From positions 1-63,833 of the forward strand of contig DXIW01000051.1 in the NCBI GenBank assembly GCA_019112625.1: a stretch of 63,833 bases of DNA, written 5' to 3'. This document shows positions 50,176 to 59,088 of this stretch, piece after piece. The notes beneath the pieces are model-generated. The model did no database searches, had not been told where the DNA came from, and was given only the letters and a program-made list of their open reading frames with translations. The translations under genes were made by a program, and so were the position numbers. This DNA comes from Candidatus Acutalibacter stercorigallinarum. Lineage in GTDB: Bacteria > Bacillota > Clostridia > Oscillospirales > Acutalibacteraceae. Position 1 is the stretch's first letter. Each line of letters starts with the position of its first letter.

Positions 50176-51387
50176 ATGAGCATGAACACAACCCCTTCCG
50201 GGGAGCGGCCCCACATCGGGTTCTTCGGGCTGCGCAACGCGGGGAAATCCAGCGTGGTCAACGCGGTGACGGGCCAGGCCCTGTCCCTGGTGTCCGAAGT
50301 AAAGGGCACCACCACCGACCCGGTGCAGAGGGCCATGGAGCTCCTCCCCGCCGGGCCCGTGGTCATCATCGACACCCCGGGTATGGACGACGAGGGCGCC
50401 CTGGGGGAGCAGCGGGTCCAGCGGGCCCTGCGCACCCTGGATAAGACCGACGTGGCCGTGCTGGTGGTAGACGCCGCGGTGGGCCTGCGGGAGGCGGACC
50501 GGGACCTGCTCCGGCTTTTTGAGGAAAAGCAGGTGCCCTCCCTCACCGTGTACAACAAGGCCGATTTGGTGGAGCCCGCCCCCGCCGCCGGGGAGGGGGA
50601 GCTGTACGTCAGCGCCCAGACCGGCGCGGGCATCTGGGAATTGAAAGAGCGCATCGCCCGGCTGGCCAAAAAAAGCGACCCCCAGCGCCAGCTGGTGGCG
50701 GACCTCCTCTCCCCCGGGGACCTGGTGGTGCTGGTGGTGCCTATCGACTCCGCCGCCCCCAAGGGCCGGCTGATCCTCCCCCAGCAGCAGACCATCCGGG
50801 ACGTGCTGGAGGCCCATGCCGCCGCGGTGGTCACCGGGGTGGAGGAGCTGCCTGAGACGCTGCGCTCCCTGGGCAAAAAGCCCCGGCTGGTCATCACCGA
50901 CTCCCAGGCCTTCGGCCCGGTCAATAAACTGGTGCCCGGGGACATCCCCCTCACCTCCTTCTCCATCCTCATGGCCCGGTACAAGGGCGGGCTGCTGGGG
51001 GCGGTGCGGGGCGCCGCCCGGCTGGACGCCCTAAAGGACGGTGACACGGTGCTCATCTCTGAGGGCTGCACCCACCACCGCCAGTGCGAGGACATCGGCA
51101 CGGTAAAGCTCCCCCGGTGGATCACGGAGTACACCGGCAAGCAGGTAAACTTTGCCTTCACCTCCGGCGGGGAATTTCCCCAGGACCTGTCCCCCTACGC
51201 CCTGGTGGTCCACTGCGGGGGCTGCATGCTCAACGAACGGGAGATGCAGTCCCGGGGGAAAAAGGCCGCGGCCAGCGGGGTGCCCTTTACCAACTACGGC
51301 ATCGCCATCGCCCAGCTCCACGGCATCCTCCGCCGGTCACTGGAGCCCTTCCCCGGCATCCTGCGGGAGCTGCCCGCCCCCCGGTGA
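50176..51387 (+). CDS. hydF: [FeFe]-hydrogenase maturase HydF, scaffold GTPase
   Basis: This 403-residue protein is the GTPase scaffold that receives the diiron subcluster and delivers it to HydA. GTPase motifs are GLRNAGKSS (18-26), VIIDTPGM and YNKADL. The iron-sulfur site in the C-terminal domain has the standard CxH and HCxxC ligands: EGCTHHRQCED and VVHCGGCML. AAAGGAGG precedes the ATG. A TTGACA at 50110-50115 could be part of a private promoter needed because of the inserted repeat, but its -10 box is poor. Confidence 0.96.
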   Translation: MSMNTTPSGERPHIGFFGLRNAGKSSVVNAVTGQALSLVSEVKGTTTDPVQRAMELLPAGPVVIIDTPGMDDEGALGEQRVQRALRTLDKTDVAVLVVDAAVGLREADRDLLRLFEEKQVPSLTVYNKADLVEPAPAAGEGELYVSAQTGAGIWELKERIARLAKKSDPQRQLVADLLSPGDLVVLVVPIDSAAPKGRLILPQQQTIRDVLEAHAAAVVTGVEELPETLRSLGKKPRLVITDSQAFGPVNKLVPGDIPLTSFSILMARYKGGLLGAVRGAARLDALKDGDTVLISEGCTHHRQCEDIGTVKLPRWITEYTGKQVNFAFTSGGEFPQDLSPYALVVHCGGCMLNEREMQSRGKKAAASGVPFTNYGIAIAQLHGILRRSLEPFPGILRELPAPR

Positions 51388-51406
51388 CCTGCCCCTCCCG
51401 CCTCAA

Positions 51407-51440
51407 AAAGCGCCTGGCCTTGCCCGGCGCTTTCTTTTTT
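51407..51440 (+). terminator. Terminator after hydF
   Basis: AAAGCGCC and GGCGCTTT form a stem with an eleven-base loop, followed by CTTTTTT. Confidence 0.8.
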
Positions 51441-51452
51441 CTGCCGGGGGGC

Positions 51453-51481
51453 TTGACATTATGGGCAGAATCGATTATGGT
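51453..51481 (+). promoter_or_regulatory. Promoter of the second ABC half-exporter
   Basis: TTGACA and TATGGT are separated by 17 bases, 57 bases before the start codon. Confidence 0.65.
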
Positions 51482-51537
51482 AGCAGTAACGCTTTTTATG
51501 CTCCCTGCGAAATATCACTTTGCTTGAGGAAAACGAT

Positions 51538-53373
51538 ATGGAACTTCCAGAAGATCAGAAACTCCCTGCGGGGAGAGGCTCGTCCCTGCGCACCTGGGCG
51601 AAGCTCCTCCCCTTTCTAAAGCCCTACTCCAAGACCATGGCGGTGATCCTCATCACCATGCTGGTCAACGCGGGCATCGACATCGCCTATCCCCTGCTGT
51701 CCGGCTACGCGGTAGACACCTTCGTCACCCCCGGCACCAGCAAGGGGGTGGGCTGGTTCGCCGTGGGCTACATGGCCGTGGTGCTGGCCCAGATGACCTG
51801 CACCATCGTCTTTGCCCGCAAGGCCCTCAAGGTGGAGATGTACCTGGGCCGCGACCTGAAGAAGAGGCTGTTCACCCATTTGCAGACCCTCTCCTTCGCC
51901 TACTACAACACCACCCCGGTGGGCACCATCATGGCCCGGGTGATGAGCGACACCAACCGCATCGGCGGCGTGTTCGCCTGGAGCCTGGTGGACATCTTTT
52001 GGAGCGCCGCCTACGTCATCGGCTCCATGTGCGTCATGCTCTTCATCAACTGGAAGCTGGCGCTGCTCATCATCGTGGTGGTGCCGGTCATCGCCCTGCT
52101 CACCCTGTACTTCCAAAAGCGCATTTTGAACATCAACCGCCAGGCCCGGAAGATCAACGCGGAGATCACCCGCCACTACAACGAGGGCATCTCCGGGGCC
52201 AAGACCTCCAAGACCCTGGTCATCGAGGACAAGAACACCGCCGCCTTCCAAGAGGTCACCGGCCGCATGCGCCATACCATGGTCCGGGGCGTACTCTTAA
52301 ACGCGGTGTACGTGCCCATCATCGGCTTCCTCACCGCCCTGGCCGTGGCCTTCGTCATCACCGGGGGCGGCAACATGGTGCTGTGGGGGGACATCGGCAT
52401 CGGCGAGCTCACCGTCTTTATGAACTTCGCCCTGGGCATCGCCGACCCGGTGCAGACCCTGGCCCGCACCATCTCCAACTTCATCTCCACCCAGGCCAAC
52501 ATCGAGCGCGTCTCTGCCCTGATGGAATTAAAGCCCCAGATCACCGACAGCCCGGAAGTCATCGAGAAGTACGGCACCAGCTTCGACCCCAAGCGGGAGA
52601 ACTGGGAGCCCCTCATCGGCCACATCACCTTCGACGATGTGACCTTCCGCTACCCCGACGGCACCGAGAACGTGCTGGAGCACTTTAACCTGGACGTGCC
52701 CGCGGGCTCCACCGTGGCCATCGTGGGGGAGACCGGCGCGGGCAAATCCACCCTGGTGAACCTGGCCTGCCGGTTCTTCGAGCCCACCGGCGGCCGCATC
52801 CTCATCGACGGCCGGGACTACCGGGAGCGCAGCATGCTGTGGCTCCACTCCAATATCGGCTACGTGCTCCAGACCCCCCACCTGTTCTCCGGCTCGGTGA
52901 AGGAGAACATCCGCTACGGGCGGCTCTCCGCCACCGACGAGGAGATCGTGGCCGCGGCCAAGCTGGTCAACGCCCACGACTTCATCACCCGCATGGAGCA
53001 CGGCTACGACAGCGATGTAGGCGAGGGCGGCGGCCAGCTCTCCACCGGGGAGAAGCAGCTGGTGTCCTTTGCCCGGGCCGTCTTGGCAAACCCCAAGATC
53101 TTCGTCCTGGATGAGGCCACTGCCTCCATCGACACCAAGACCGAGGCCCTCATCCAAGAGGCCATCTCCACCATGCTCACCGGCCGCACCAGCTTCCTCA
53201 TCGCCCATCGGCTCTCCACCATCCGCAAGGCGGACATGATCCTGGTGGTGCGCCAGGGGAAGATCATCGAGCGCGGCACCCACCAGGAGCTCATGGCATT
53301 GGGGGGCTACTACGCCGACCTGTACAACAAGCAGTTCGAGACCGAGACCGCCGAGACGGTGTTCCGGTCCTGA
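51538..53373 (+). CDS. ABC exporter half-transporter with degenerate signature motif
   Basis: This 611-residue protein has an exporter membrane domain and a nucleotide-binding domain with Walker A GETGAGKST, intact Walker B and catalytic Glu (IFVLDEATASID) and H-loop LIAHRLST, but its signature reads QLSTGEKQ instead of LSGGQ. In heterodimeric exporters the degenerate site pairs one subunit's defective Walker B with the other's defective signature; the protein at 44905 is the exact complement. The ATG at 51538 has GAGGA before it. It has its own promoter, so the pair is not on one transcript. Confidence 0.93.
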   Translation: MELPEDQKLPAGRGSSLRTWAKLLPFLKPYSKTMAVILITMLVNAGIDIAYPLLSGYAVDTFVTPGTSKGVGWFAVGYMAVVLAQMTCTIVFARKALKVEMYLGRDLKKRLFTHLQTLSFAYYNTTPVGTIMARVMSDTNRIGGVFAWSLVDIFWSAAYVIGSMCVMLFINWKLALLIIVVVPVIALLTLYFQKRILNINRQARKINAEITRHYNEGISGAKTSKTLVIEDKNTAAFQEVTGRMRHTMVRGVLLNAVYVPIIGFLTALAVAFVITGGGNMVLWGDIGIGELTVFMNFALGIADPVQTLARTISNFISTQANIERVSALMELKPQITDSPEVIEKYGTSFDPKRENWEPLIGHITFDDVTFRYPDGTENVLEHFNLDVPAGSTVAIVGETGAGKSTLVNLACRFFEPTGGRILIDGRDYRERSMLWLHSNIGYVLQTPHLFSGSVKENIRYGRLSATDEEIVAAAKLVNAHDFITRMEHGYDSDVGEGGGQLSTGEKQLVSFARAVLANPKIFVLDEATASIDTKTEALIQEAISTMLTGRTSFLIAHRLSTIRKADMILVVRQGKIIERGTHQELMALGGYYADLYNKQFETETAETVFRS

Positions 53374-53502
53374 CAGGTCCCCGCAGCCCGGCGGCTCCCC
53401 TGCCCTGGCTCCGCCAGGACCGCCCCCTCTCCCCGAGAGGGGGCGCGGCCGCCTTCCGGCGGCCGGGGGAGCCGCCTCCCTATCCCCCCCACCGCAACAA
53501 CC

Positions 53503-53543
53503 AAGGGCCCGGGGAGACAGTGTTCCTGTCTCCCCGGGCCCTT
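53503..53543. terminator. Strong bidirectional terminator
   Basis: AAGGGCCCGGGGAGACAG and CTGTCTCCCCGGGCCCTT form an 18 base-pair perfect stem with a five-base loop, between the ABC gene and the convergent EF-G paralogue. Confidence 0.85.
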
Positions 53544-53572
53544 CTATGTTGTTTTTTATGTCTCGCTAAAGA

Positions 53573-55642
53573 TCAGTCCTCAGCCTCCGCCTTGGCCTCC
53601 TCAATGACCTTCTGGGCCACGTTCTGGGGGGCCTCCTCGTAGCGCTCAAACTCGAAGGTAAAGCTGCCCCGGCCCTGGGTCACCTGGCGGATGAAGGTGG
53701 TAAAGTCGTGCATCTCGGCCATGGGCACCTCGGCCTCCACGGTCTGGCGGCCGTGGCCCGCGGGCTCCATGCCCAGCACCCGGCCCCGGCGCTTGTTCAC
53801 CTCGCCCATCACGTCGCCCATGTTGGCGTCGGGCACCGTGGCCTTCAGGTGGCCGATGGGCTCCAGGAGTACGGGGCTGGCCTGGGGCATGCCGGCCTTG
53901 TAGGCCAGGGTGGCGGCCATCTTAAAGGACATTTCCGAAGAGTCCACCGGGTGGTAGCTGCCGTCGTACAGCACAGCGGACAGGCCCACCACAGGGTACC
54001 CGGCCAGGGGCCCCTTGAGGATGCACTCCCGCAGGCCCTTCTCCACCGCGGGGAAGAAGCCCTTGGGCACCGCGCCGCCCACCACGCGCTCGCCGAACTC
54101 CAGCCCGTCGCTGTCGCAGGGGGAGAACTCGATCCACACGTCGCCGAACTGGCCGTGGCCGCCGGTCTGCTTCTTGTGCCGGCCCTGGACCTGCACGGTC
54201 TTGCGGATGGTCTCCCGGTAGGGGACCTTGGGCTTCTTCAACGACACGTCTACGCCGAACTTGGACTTCAGCTTGGACACAGCCACATCCAGGTGCTGCT
54301 CGCCCAGGCCGGAGAGGATCATCTCGTGGGTCTCGTTGTTGGTGGAGAACTTCAGGGTGGGGTCCTCCTCCGAGAGGCGGAGCATGCCCTGGGCCACCTT
54401 GTCCTCCTCGCCCTTTTTCGCGGGGACGATGGCCATGGAAAGGGTAGGATTGGGGTACTCCACCCCGTCCAGGGTGACCTTCCGGGCCGGGGCGCACAGG
54501 GTGTCCCCGGTGTTGGTGGAGGTCAGCTTGGGGATGGCGCCGATGTCCCCGGCGCCGATGTACTTCACGTCCTCCTGCTTCTTGCCGGTGAGCATCACGG
54601 TCTTGCCCACCCGCTCGTTGGCGCCGGTGCGCATGTTCACCAGCTGGGACTCAGTGGAGATCTTACCGGAAATCACCTTCACATAGGACAGCTTGCCGAT
54701 GAAGGGGTCCGCCACAGTCTTGAACACGATGGCCGCCGCGGCGCCGTCCTCGTTTACGGGGACCTCCACCGGGTTGCCGTCCACGTCCACGCCCAGCTCC
54801 CCGGCCTTCTCCTCAGCGGAGGGGGCCAGCCAGCACAGGCCGTCCATAAACTGCTCCATGCCCCGCATGAGCATGGCGTCACCGCAGAACACCGGGGTGA
54901 TGGTGCCGGCCTTCACGCCCTTGCTCACCCCCACGATGACCTCCTCGGGGGTAAAGGGCTCGCCGGCGAAGTATTTCTCAAACAGCTCGTCGTCGGTCTC
55001 GGCCACAGCCTCGTAAATGGCGGTGCGCAGGCCCTCCAGACGGTCTCCCATGTCGGGCATGGCCACGGGCACCGGCTTGCCGCCGGAGTAGTCGTAGGCC
55101 TTGTACTCCAACAGGTTGATGTAGATGTTGGCCTGGCCGTCCTGGATGTAGGGCACCACCACAGGGCACACCGAGGGGCCGAACTGGGCCTTCAGGTCCT
55201 CGAACACCCGGTAGAACCGGGCGCTCTCGTCGCACAGGCCGTTTACGAAAAAGATTTTGGCCAGGCCCCGCTTCTCCGCGGCGGCAAAGGCCTTCTCCGT
55301 GCCCACGGCCACCCCGTCCTTGCCGGAGATGACCACCAGCACGGTGTCGGCGGCCCGCATGGCCTCGCACATGGCGCCCTCAAAGTCGAACAGACCCGGG
55401 GCGTCCAGCAGGTTGATCTTGTTGTTCTTCCACTCCAGCGGCGCCACCGCCGCCGAGATAGAGGACTTCCGGCGGATCTCCTCGGGGTCGTAGTCGCAGA
55501 CGGTGTTGCCGTCCCCCACCTTGCCCCGCCGGTCTGAAGCGCCGGCCAGGTAGAGCATGGCCTCCGCCAGGGAGGTCTTTCCCGCGCCGCTGTGCCCGGC
55601 TACCGCCAGGTTGATGATATGTTTCGCCTGATATTGGTTCAT
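53573..55642 (-). CDS. EF-G-like translational GTPase paralogue with altered G4 motif
   Basis: This 689-residue protein has the full EF-G domain order. G1 is AGHSGAGKTS (15-24), G3 is DAPGL (80-84) and the domain IV/V parts include GGHGQFGDVWIEFSP and GEVNKRRGRVLGMEP. The guanine-specifying G4 motif, normally NKxD, reads VNGLCDES (133-140). It is the second, non-housekeeping EF-G type found in Clostridia, as the canonical fusA would sit with rpsL/rpsG. Its role (alternative translocase, recycling or ribosome rescue) is unknown. It has its own promoter. Confidence 0.9.
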   Translation of the reverse strand: MNQYQAKHIINLAVAGHSGAGKTSLAEAMLYLAGASDRRGKVGDGNTVCDYDPEEIRRKSSISAAVAPLEWKNNKINLLDAPGLFDFEGAMCEAMRAADTVLVVISGKDGVAVGTEKAFAAAEKRGLAKIFFVNGLCDESARFYRVFEDLKAQFGPSVCPVVVPYIQDGQANIYINLLEYKAYDYSGGKPVPVAMPDMGDRLEGLRTAIYEAVAETDDELFEKYFAGEPFTPEEVIVGVSKGVKAGTITPVFCGDAMLMRGMEQFMDGLCWLAPSAEEKAGELGVDVDGNPVEVPVNEDGAAAAIVFKTVADPFIGKLSYVKVISGKISTESQLVNMRTGANERVGKTVMLTGKKQEDVKYIGAGDIGAIPKLTSTNTGDTLCAPARKVTLDGVEYPNPTLSMAIVPAKKGEEDKVAQGMLRLSEEDPTLKFSTNNETHEMILSGLGEQHLDVAVSKLKSKFGVDVSLKKPKVPYRETIRKTVQVQGRHKKQTGGHGQFGDVWIEFSPCDSDGLEFGERVVGGAVPKGFFPAVEKGLRECILKGPLAGYPVVGLSAVLYDGSYHPVDSSEMSFKMAATLAYKAGMPQASPVLLEPIGHLKATVPDANMGDVMGEVNKRRGRVLGMEPAGHGRQTVEAEVPMAEMHDFTTFIRQVTQGRGSFTFEFERYEEAPQNVAQKVIEEAKAEAED

Positions 55643-55742
55643 GGTAATGCTCCCTCCGGGATAAAAGTACGGCCCAAGGCCGCCAGCGCCATGCGATCCA
55701 CTATTTTTCCCAAATGTCTCCCGGCACGGCGTAGTTTATTAT

Positions 55743-55771
55743 ATAATATTTCCACCGGGAATACAAGTCAA
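55743..55771 (-). promoter_or_regulatory. Promoter of the EF-G paralogue
   Basis: On the minus strand TTGACT and TATTAT are separated by 17 bases, about 100 bases before the start codon. The rest of the gap to 55886 is AT-rich and empty. Confidence 0.6.
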
Positions 55772-55886
55772 AATTCCGAATTTATCCGAATTTCCCGGAT
55801 CAATTTTTCCGATTTTAGGCAAATCATACATCTTTTTGTCAATTTCTTGACAGAAACGGAAATCCCCCTCCCCCAAAACACAAGAA

Positions 55887-55915
55887 GCCGCCGCCAGATC
55901 CCATCTGGCGGCGGC
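55887..55915 (-). terminator. Terminator of the P-type-ATPase-like gene
   Basis: GCCGCCGCCAGAT and ATCTGGCGGCGGC form a thirteen base-pair stem with a CCC loop; on the minus strand TTCTTGTGTTTT follows. Confidence 0.75.
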
Positions 55916-55989
55916 TCCTTTTCTTTCTATATATTCTTTCTATATGGTCTATCTATTTGATCTTGCTATCTGCCCTTCGGCCCACGCCG

Positions 55990-58900
55990 TCACTTCCGCA
56001 GCCGGGGGATGAGCAGCACCACCGCCAGCCAGAAGGCCTGGAACAGGAACAGCACCAGGCTGGAGAGCTGGGCCATGCCGCCGAAGCAGGCCAGGAAGGC
56101 CACCAGCACAAAGCCCAGAATCACCGCGGCGTTCTGGATGGCCACCACCAGGCTCACCGTGCGCTTCTGCTCCACGCAGGCGGAGATCACGTTCATCATG
56201 GATTCCATCCGGCCCTTGGTGGCCACCAAAGCATCGGCCCGGGGGATCTCCTCCCCCATGAGCTTGCCCGCGGTGTCCGCCGTGGCCCCGTCCAGCACCC
56301 GCACCGAGGCGGTGTCGATGCCGAACAGCCGGGAGATTAGGGCCGCCGTCACGTTGGGGTCGGTGGTGCGCACCAGCACGCTGATGCCGCTGTCCTCCAG
56401 CCGCTGGAGCTCGTTCTTCCGGCGGCGGTCCGCGGCGTAGGTGAGCACCAGCAGGGCGGCGATGGCGTTGTCCCTGGCGATGTAGATCACCGACTTGTTC
56501 CCGGAGGTGTACTGGGTCTCCTCCTCCCGGGCGGGGGCCTCGATGCCGTGGTTCATCAGCAGGGCCCGGCTGCCGATGTAGATGGCCTTGCCGTCCACCG
56601 TGCCCGCGATGCCCCCCTCGTCCTCATAGGCGAAGCGCTCCACCTGGGGCAGGGCCTCCTCATTCTCGCTGATGACCTGGTCGAACACCCCGGAGAGGGG
56701 CCCGCCGGCCTCCTTCACCAGGGCGGAGGCCGCCATGATGGCCGCCTCTGCCTCGCCCCGGTCGCCGAAGGTCTTGATGCCCCCCAGCACCACCGTGCCC
56801 CGGGGGAACAGCTCTTCCGCGTCCACCACCACGGCGTTCACGGCGCCCATCTGCTCCACAGCCTCATAGCCCGCTACCATGGCCCCGGCCCGGCGGGCGG
56901 TCTTGCACAGGCGGCTGATGGGCAGGTTTACCGCCACCATGTTGGAGACAGCCACGCAGGCGCAGCAGGCCGCCGCGAAGGCGCTGACCGCCGTGGGCAC
57001 GCTGCGGGTGATGAGCAAACAGGCGATGCACAGCACCAGCGAGGCGATGAGCCCGATGGGCGCCAGCAGCTGGGACATGGACTCCGAGGGGTCCGGGTGA
57101 TAGGAGAGCTCCAAAAACCGCTTCAAGAAGCCGGCCCGGCACTGGTAGGCGATGACAGGCTTCTCCGCCACCGCGTCCTTGGCCATCTTCAGCGAGGTGT
57201 TGTAGTCGTCATACAGCCGCACGCTGTACTTCTGCTCCCGGGAGGTGACGAACCGGAAGTTGGAGTGGATGCGGCGGATCATGCACAGCTTGCCCGCGGA
57301 GTTCACGAACAGGATGGCCGCCAGCAGCACCCCGTACAGGTGCAGGGTCCCGTCGGCCAGCTCCGTGGGGAAGAAGGCCGCCAGCACTGTCTGTACCCCC
57401 ACCGCCACCGCGGCCACCGCCGCGGCGGAGTCGGAGTTGGCGTTAAAGGCGAACAGGGCCTTCAGGCCGTTGCCGATGGTCCGGTAGCACACCCCGGCGG
57501 CCACCCCCAGCAGCACCAGAGTGAGGATCACATACACCAGGGGCTTGGAGCCCGCGGCCCCGCCCCCGGCAAACTGCCCGGCGAAGATCAGGTTCACCAG
57601 GGCCAGCAGCACCGTGCACACCCCGGTAATCATCATCCGCAAAGACAGCTCCCGCATGTCCCCCCGCAGCTCGTAGGAGATGGACTTGGCGTCCTCCGGC
57701 CCGGTGTAGTCGTCGATGGACTCCCCGGTCTCCTGGTCCGGGACTGTGGGCAGCTCCACCACCTGGGTCTTGTCCTCCAGCTTGGGATTGCGCACCCGGC
57801 GGCGGGGGGCGGTCTTGGTGTCCTCCTCCTTGGCCTTGCGCAGGTCCTCCTCCTCGGAGAGCAGTGCGCTCTGAAGCAGGTCCGCGTGGATGATGTGGGT
57901 GGGGATGCTCCGGGAACGGTACTCGTAAATGCTGGCCACCTGGGGGATCTCCCCCAGGGCCCGGTTGAGCACCACCGGCTCCGGCTCCTTTTGGGCCGGG
58001 GCCTGTTCCGGCCCGGGGACTTCCGCCGGGGCTTCCTCCCCGGCGGAAGGCTCCTCCTGGGCCTGGGCCGCCTCCACCGGCAGGGGCTCGGGCAGCTCCG
58101 GGGCGGGGGCCTCCTCCAGGGGCTGGGGTGCGGCGGCCTCGGGGGGCATGTCCTCCAGCTGGTCCATCTGCTCCCCGGCAGCGCTCAATATCTTCTCCAC
58201 CGACTCCTCGCTCACCGAGGGCAGGTCCTTCACCCGCTGCAGCTCCACCGTGTCGTTCATCACGTTGAGCTTGATCTCCATGGTCTGGTCCGTAGAGGTC
58301 TCCAGCATAGCCTTCTGGATCTCCGGCAGCGCCCCCTGGTCCTTGGCCCCCTCCACCTCGATGCCGTGCTGCTTGGCGTAGGGGTCCGCGGCAAAGGCGG
58401 TCACCGGCATGGGGGCCACCACGCCAAACTCGTCGGCGATCTGCTCCTCGTCCACCCCGGCGTTGTGCACAGCCTCCGCCACCCGGCGGCGGCGCTCCTT
58501 CTGCAGCTTCTGGAAATTCTGCTCCACCTCGTCGTCGATGGCCTTCTTCGAGTCGTCGAACAGGGACTTGAAGCTGTCCTCCGGCAGGGTGAATTCCCCG
58601 GTGGCGCCGTCGTAGCCCTTGCTGTACTCGTCGATGGGCTTCAGCTGGATGCCGTAGTACAGGTCCTCGCTCTCGTCAAAATCCGGGACCTTTTTCTTCC
58701 GGCCGAACAGGCCGCCCTTTTTCTTCTTTTTCTTTTTCTTTTTCTTCGCGCCGGGCTCCTCCTCCGGGGCGGGGGCCTCCTCGTAGGCGGCCCCGGCGGC
58801 GTAGGCGTTCAGGTCCTCCGCGGCCTCCTGGGCCGGGGCTTCCGGTTCCAGACTTGTCTGCTCCAGGCTGGCCTGTTCCAGGCTGGCCTGCTCCAGGTTA

Positions 58901-59085
58901 TCCTGTTCTTGGTACGCCTGCTCCAGGCTTGCCTGCTCCTGGTATTCCGGGACGGCTCCCGCCTGGGGCTCCGCCGCCGGCAGCTCCTCCACGGGCTGGG
59001 CGGGGGCAGGTTCCTGCTGGCCCTCCCGCTTCCGGCGCTGCTCGGCCAAAATATCCTCCAGTGTAAAATCACGATGTTCCGCCAT
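55990..59085 (-). CDS. Large membrane protein, P-type-ATPase-like pseudoenzyme with acidic N-terminal tail
   Basis: This 1031-residue protein has a cytoplasmic, mostly disordered N-terminal half (1-480) rich in Glu, Pro and Ala, with an (LEQAS)-type repeat near 53-79 and a run of ten lysines (114-123). Then come membrane segments (about 485-600 and 675-720) and a domain arranged like a P1B-type ATPase. The phosphorylation site DKTGTLT is replaced by VVVDAEELF (Asp 755) and the TGD motif by RTTDP (906-910); GDGxNDxP is missing. The C-terminus has two more helices. Transport by the usual phosphoenzyme cycle is not expected. It follows rlmB by three bases. I know no named family for it. Confidence 0.75.
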   Translation of the reverse strand: MAEHRDFTLEDILAEQRRKREGQQEPAPAQPVEELPAAEPQAGAVPEYQEQASLEQAYQEQDNLEQASLEQASLEQTSLEPEAPAQEAAEDLNAYAAGAAYEEAPAPEEEPGAKKKKKKKKKKGGLFGRKKKVPDFDESEDLYYGIQLKPIDEYSKGYDGATGEFTLPEDSFKSLFDDSKKAIDDEVEQNFQKLQKERRRRVAEAVHNAGVDEEQIADEFGVVAPMPVTAFAADPYAKQHGIEVEGAKDQGALPEIQKAMLETSTDQTMEIKLNVMNDTVELQRVKDLPSVSEESVEKILSAAGEQMDQLEDMPPEAAAPQPLEEAPAPELPEPLPVEAAQAQEEPSAGEEAPAEVPGPEQAPAQKEPEPVVLNRALGEIPQVASIYEYRSRSIPTHIIHADLLQSALLSEEEDLRKAKEEDTKTAPRRRVRNPKLEDKTQVVELPTVPDQETGESIDDYTGPEDAKSISYELRGDMRELSLRMMITGVCTVLLALVNLIFAGQFAGGGAAGSKPLVYVILTLVLLGVAAGVCYRTIGNGLKALFAFNANSDSAAAVAAVAVGVQTVLAAFFPTELADGTLHLYGVLLAAILFVNSAGKLCMIRRIHSNFRFVTSREQKYSVRLYDDYNTSLKMAKDAVAEKPVIAYQCRAGFLKRFLELSYHPDPSESMSQLLAPIGLIASLVLCIACLLITRSVPTAVSAFAAACCACVAVSNMVAVNLPISRLCKTARRAGAMVAGYEAVEQMGAVNAVVVDAEELFPRGTVVLGGIKTFGDRGEAEAAIMAASALVKEAGGPLSGVFDQVISENEEALPQVERFAYEDEGGIAGTVDGKAIYIGSRALLMNHGIEAPAREEETQYTSGNKSVIYIARDNAIAALLVLTYAADRRRKNELQRLEDSGISVLVRTTDPNVTAALISRLFGIDTASVRVLDGATADTAGKLMGEEIPRADALVATKGRMESMMNVISACVEQKRTVSLVVAIQNAAVILGFVLVAFLACFGGMAQLSSLVLFLFQAFWLAVVLLIPRLRK

Positions 59086-59088
59086 CGC

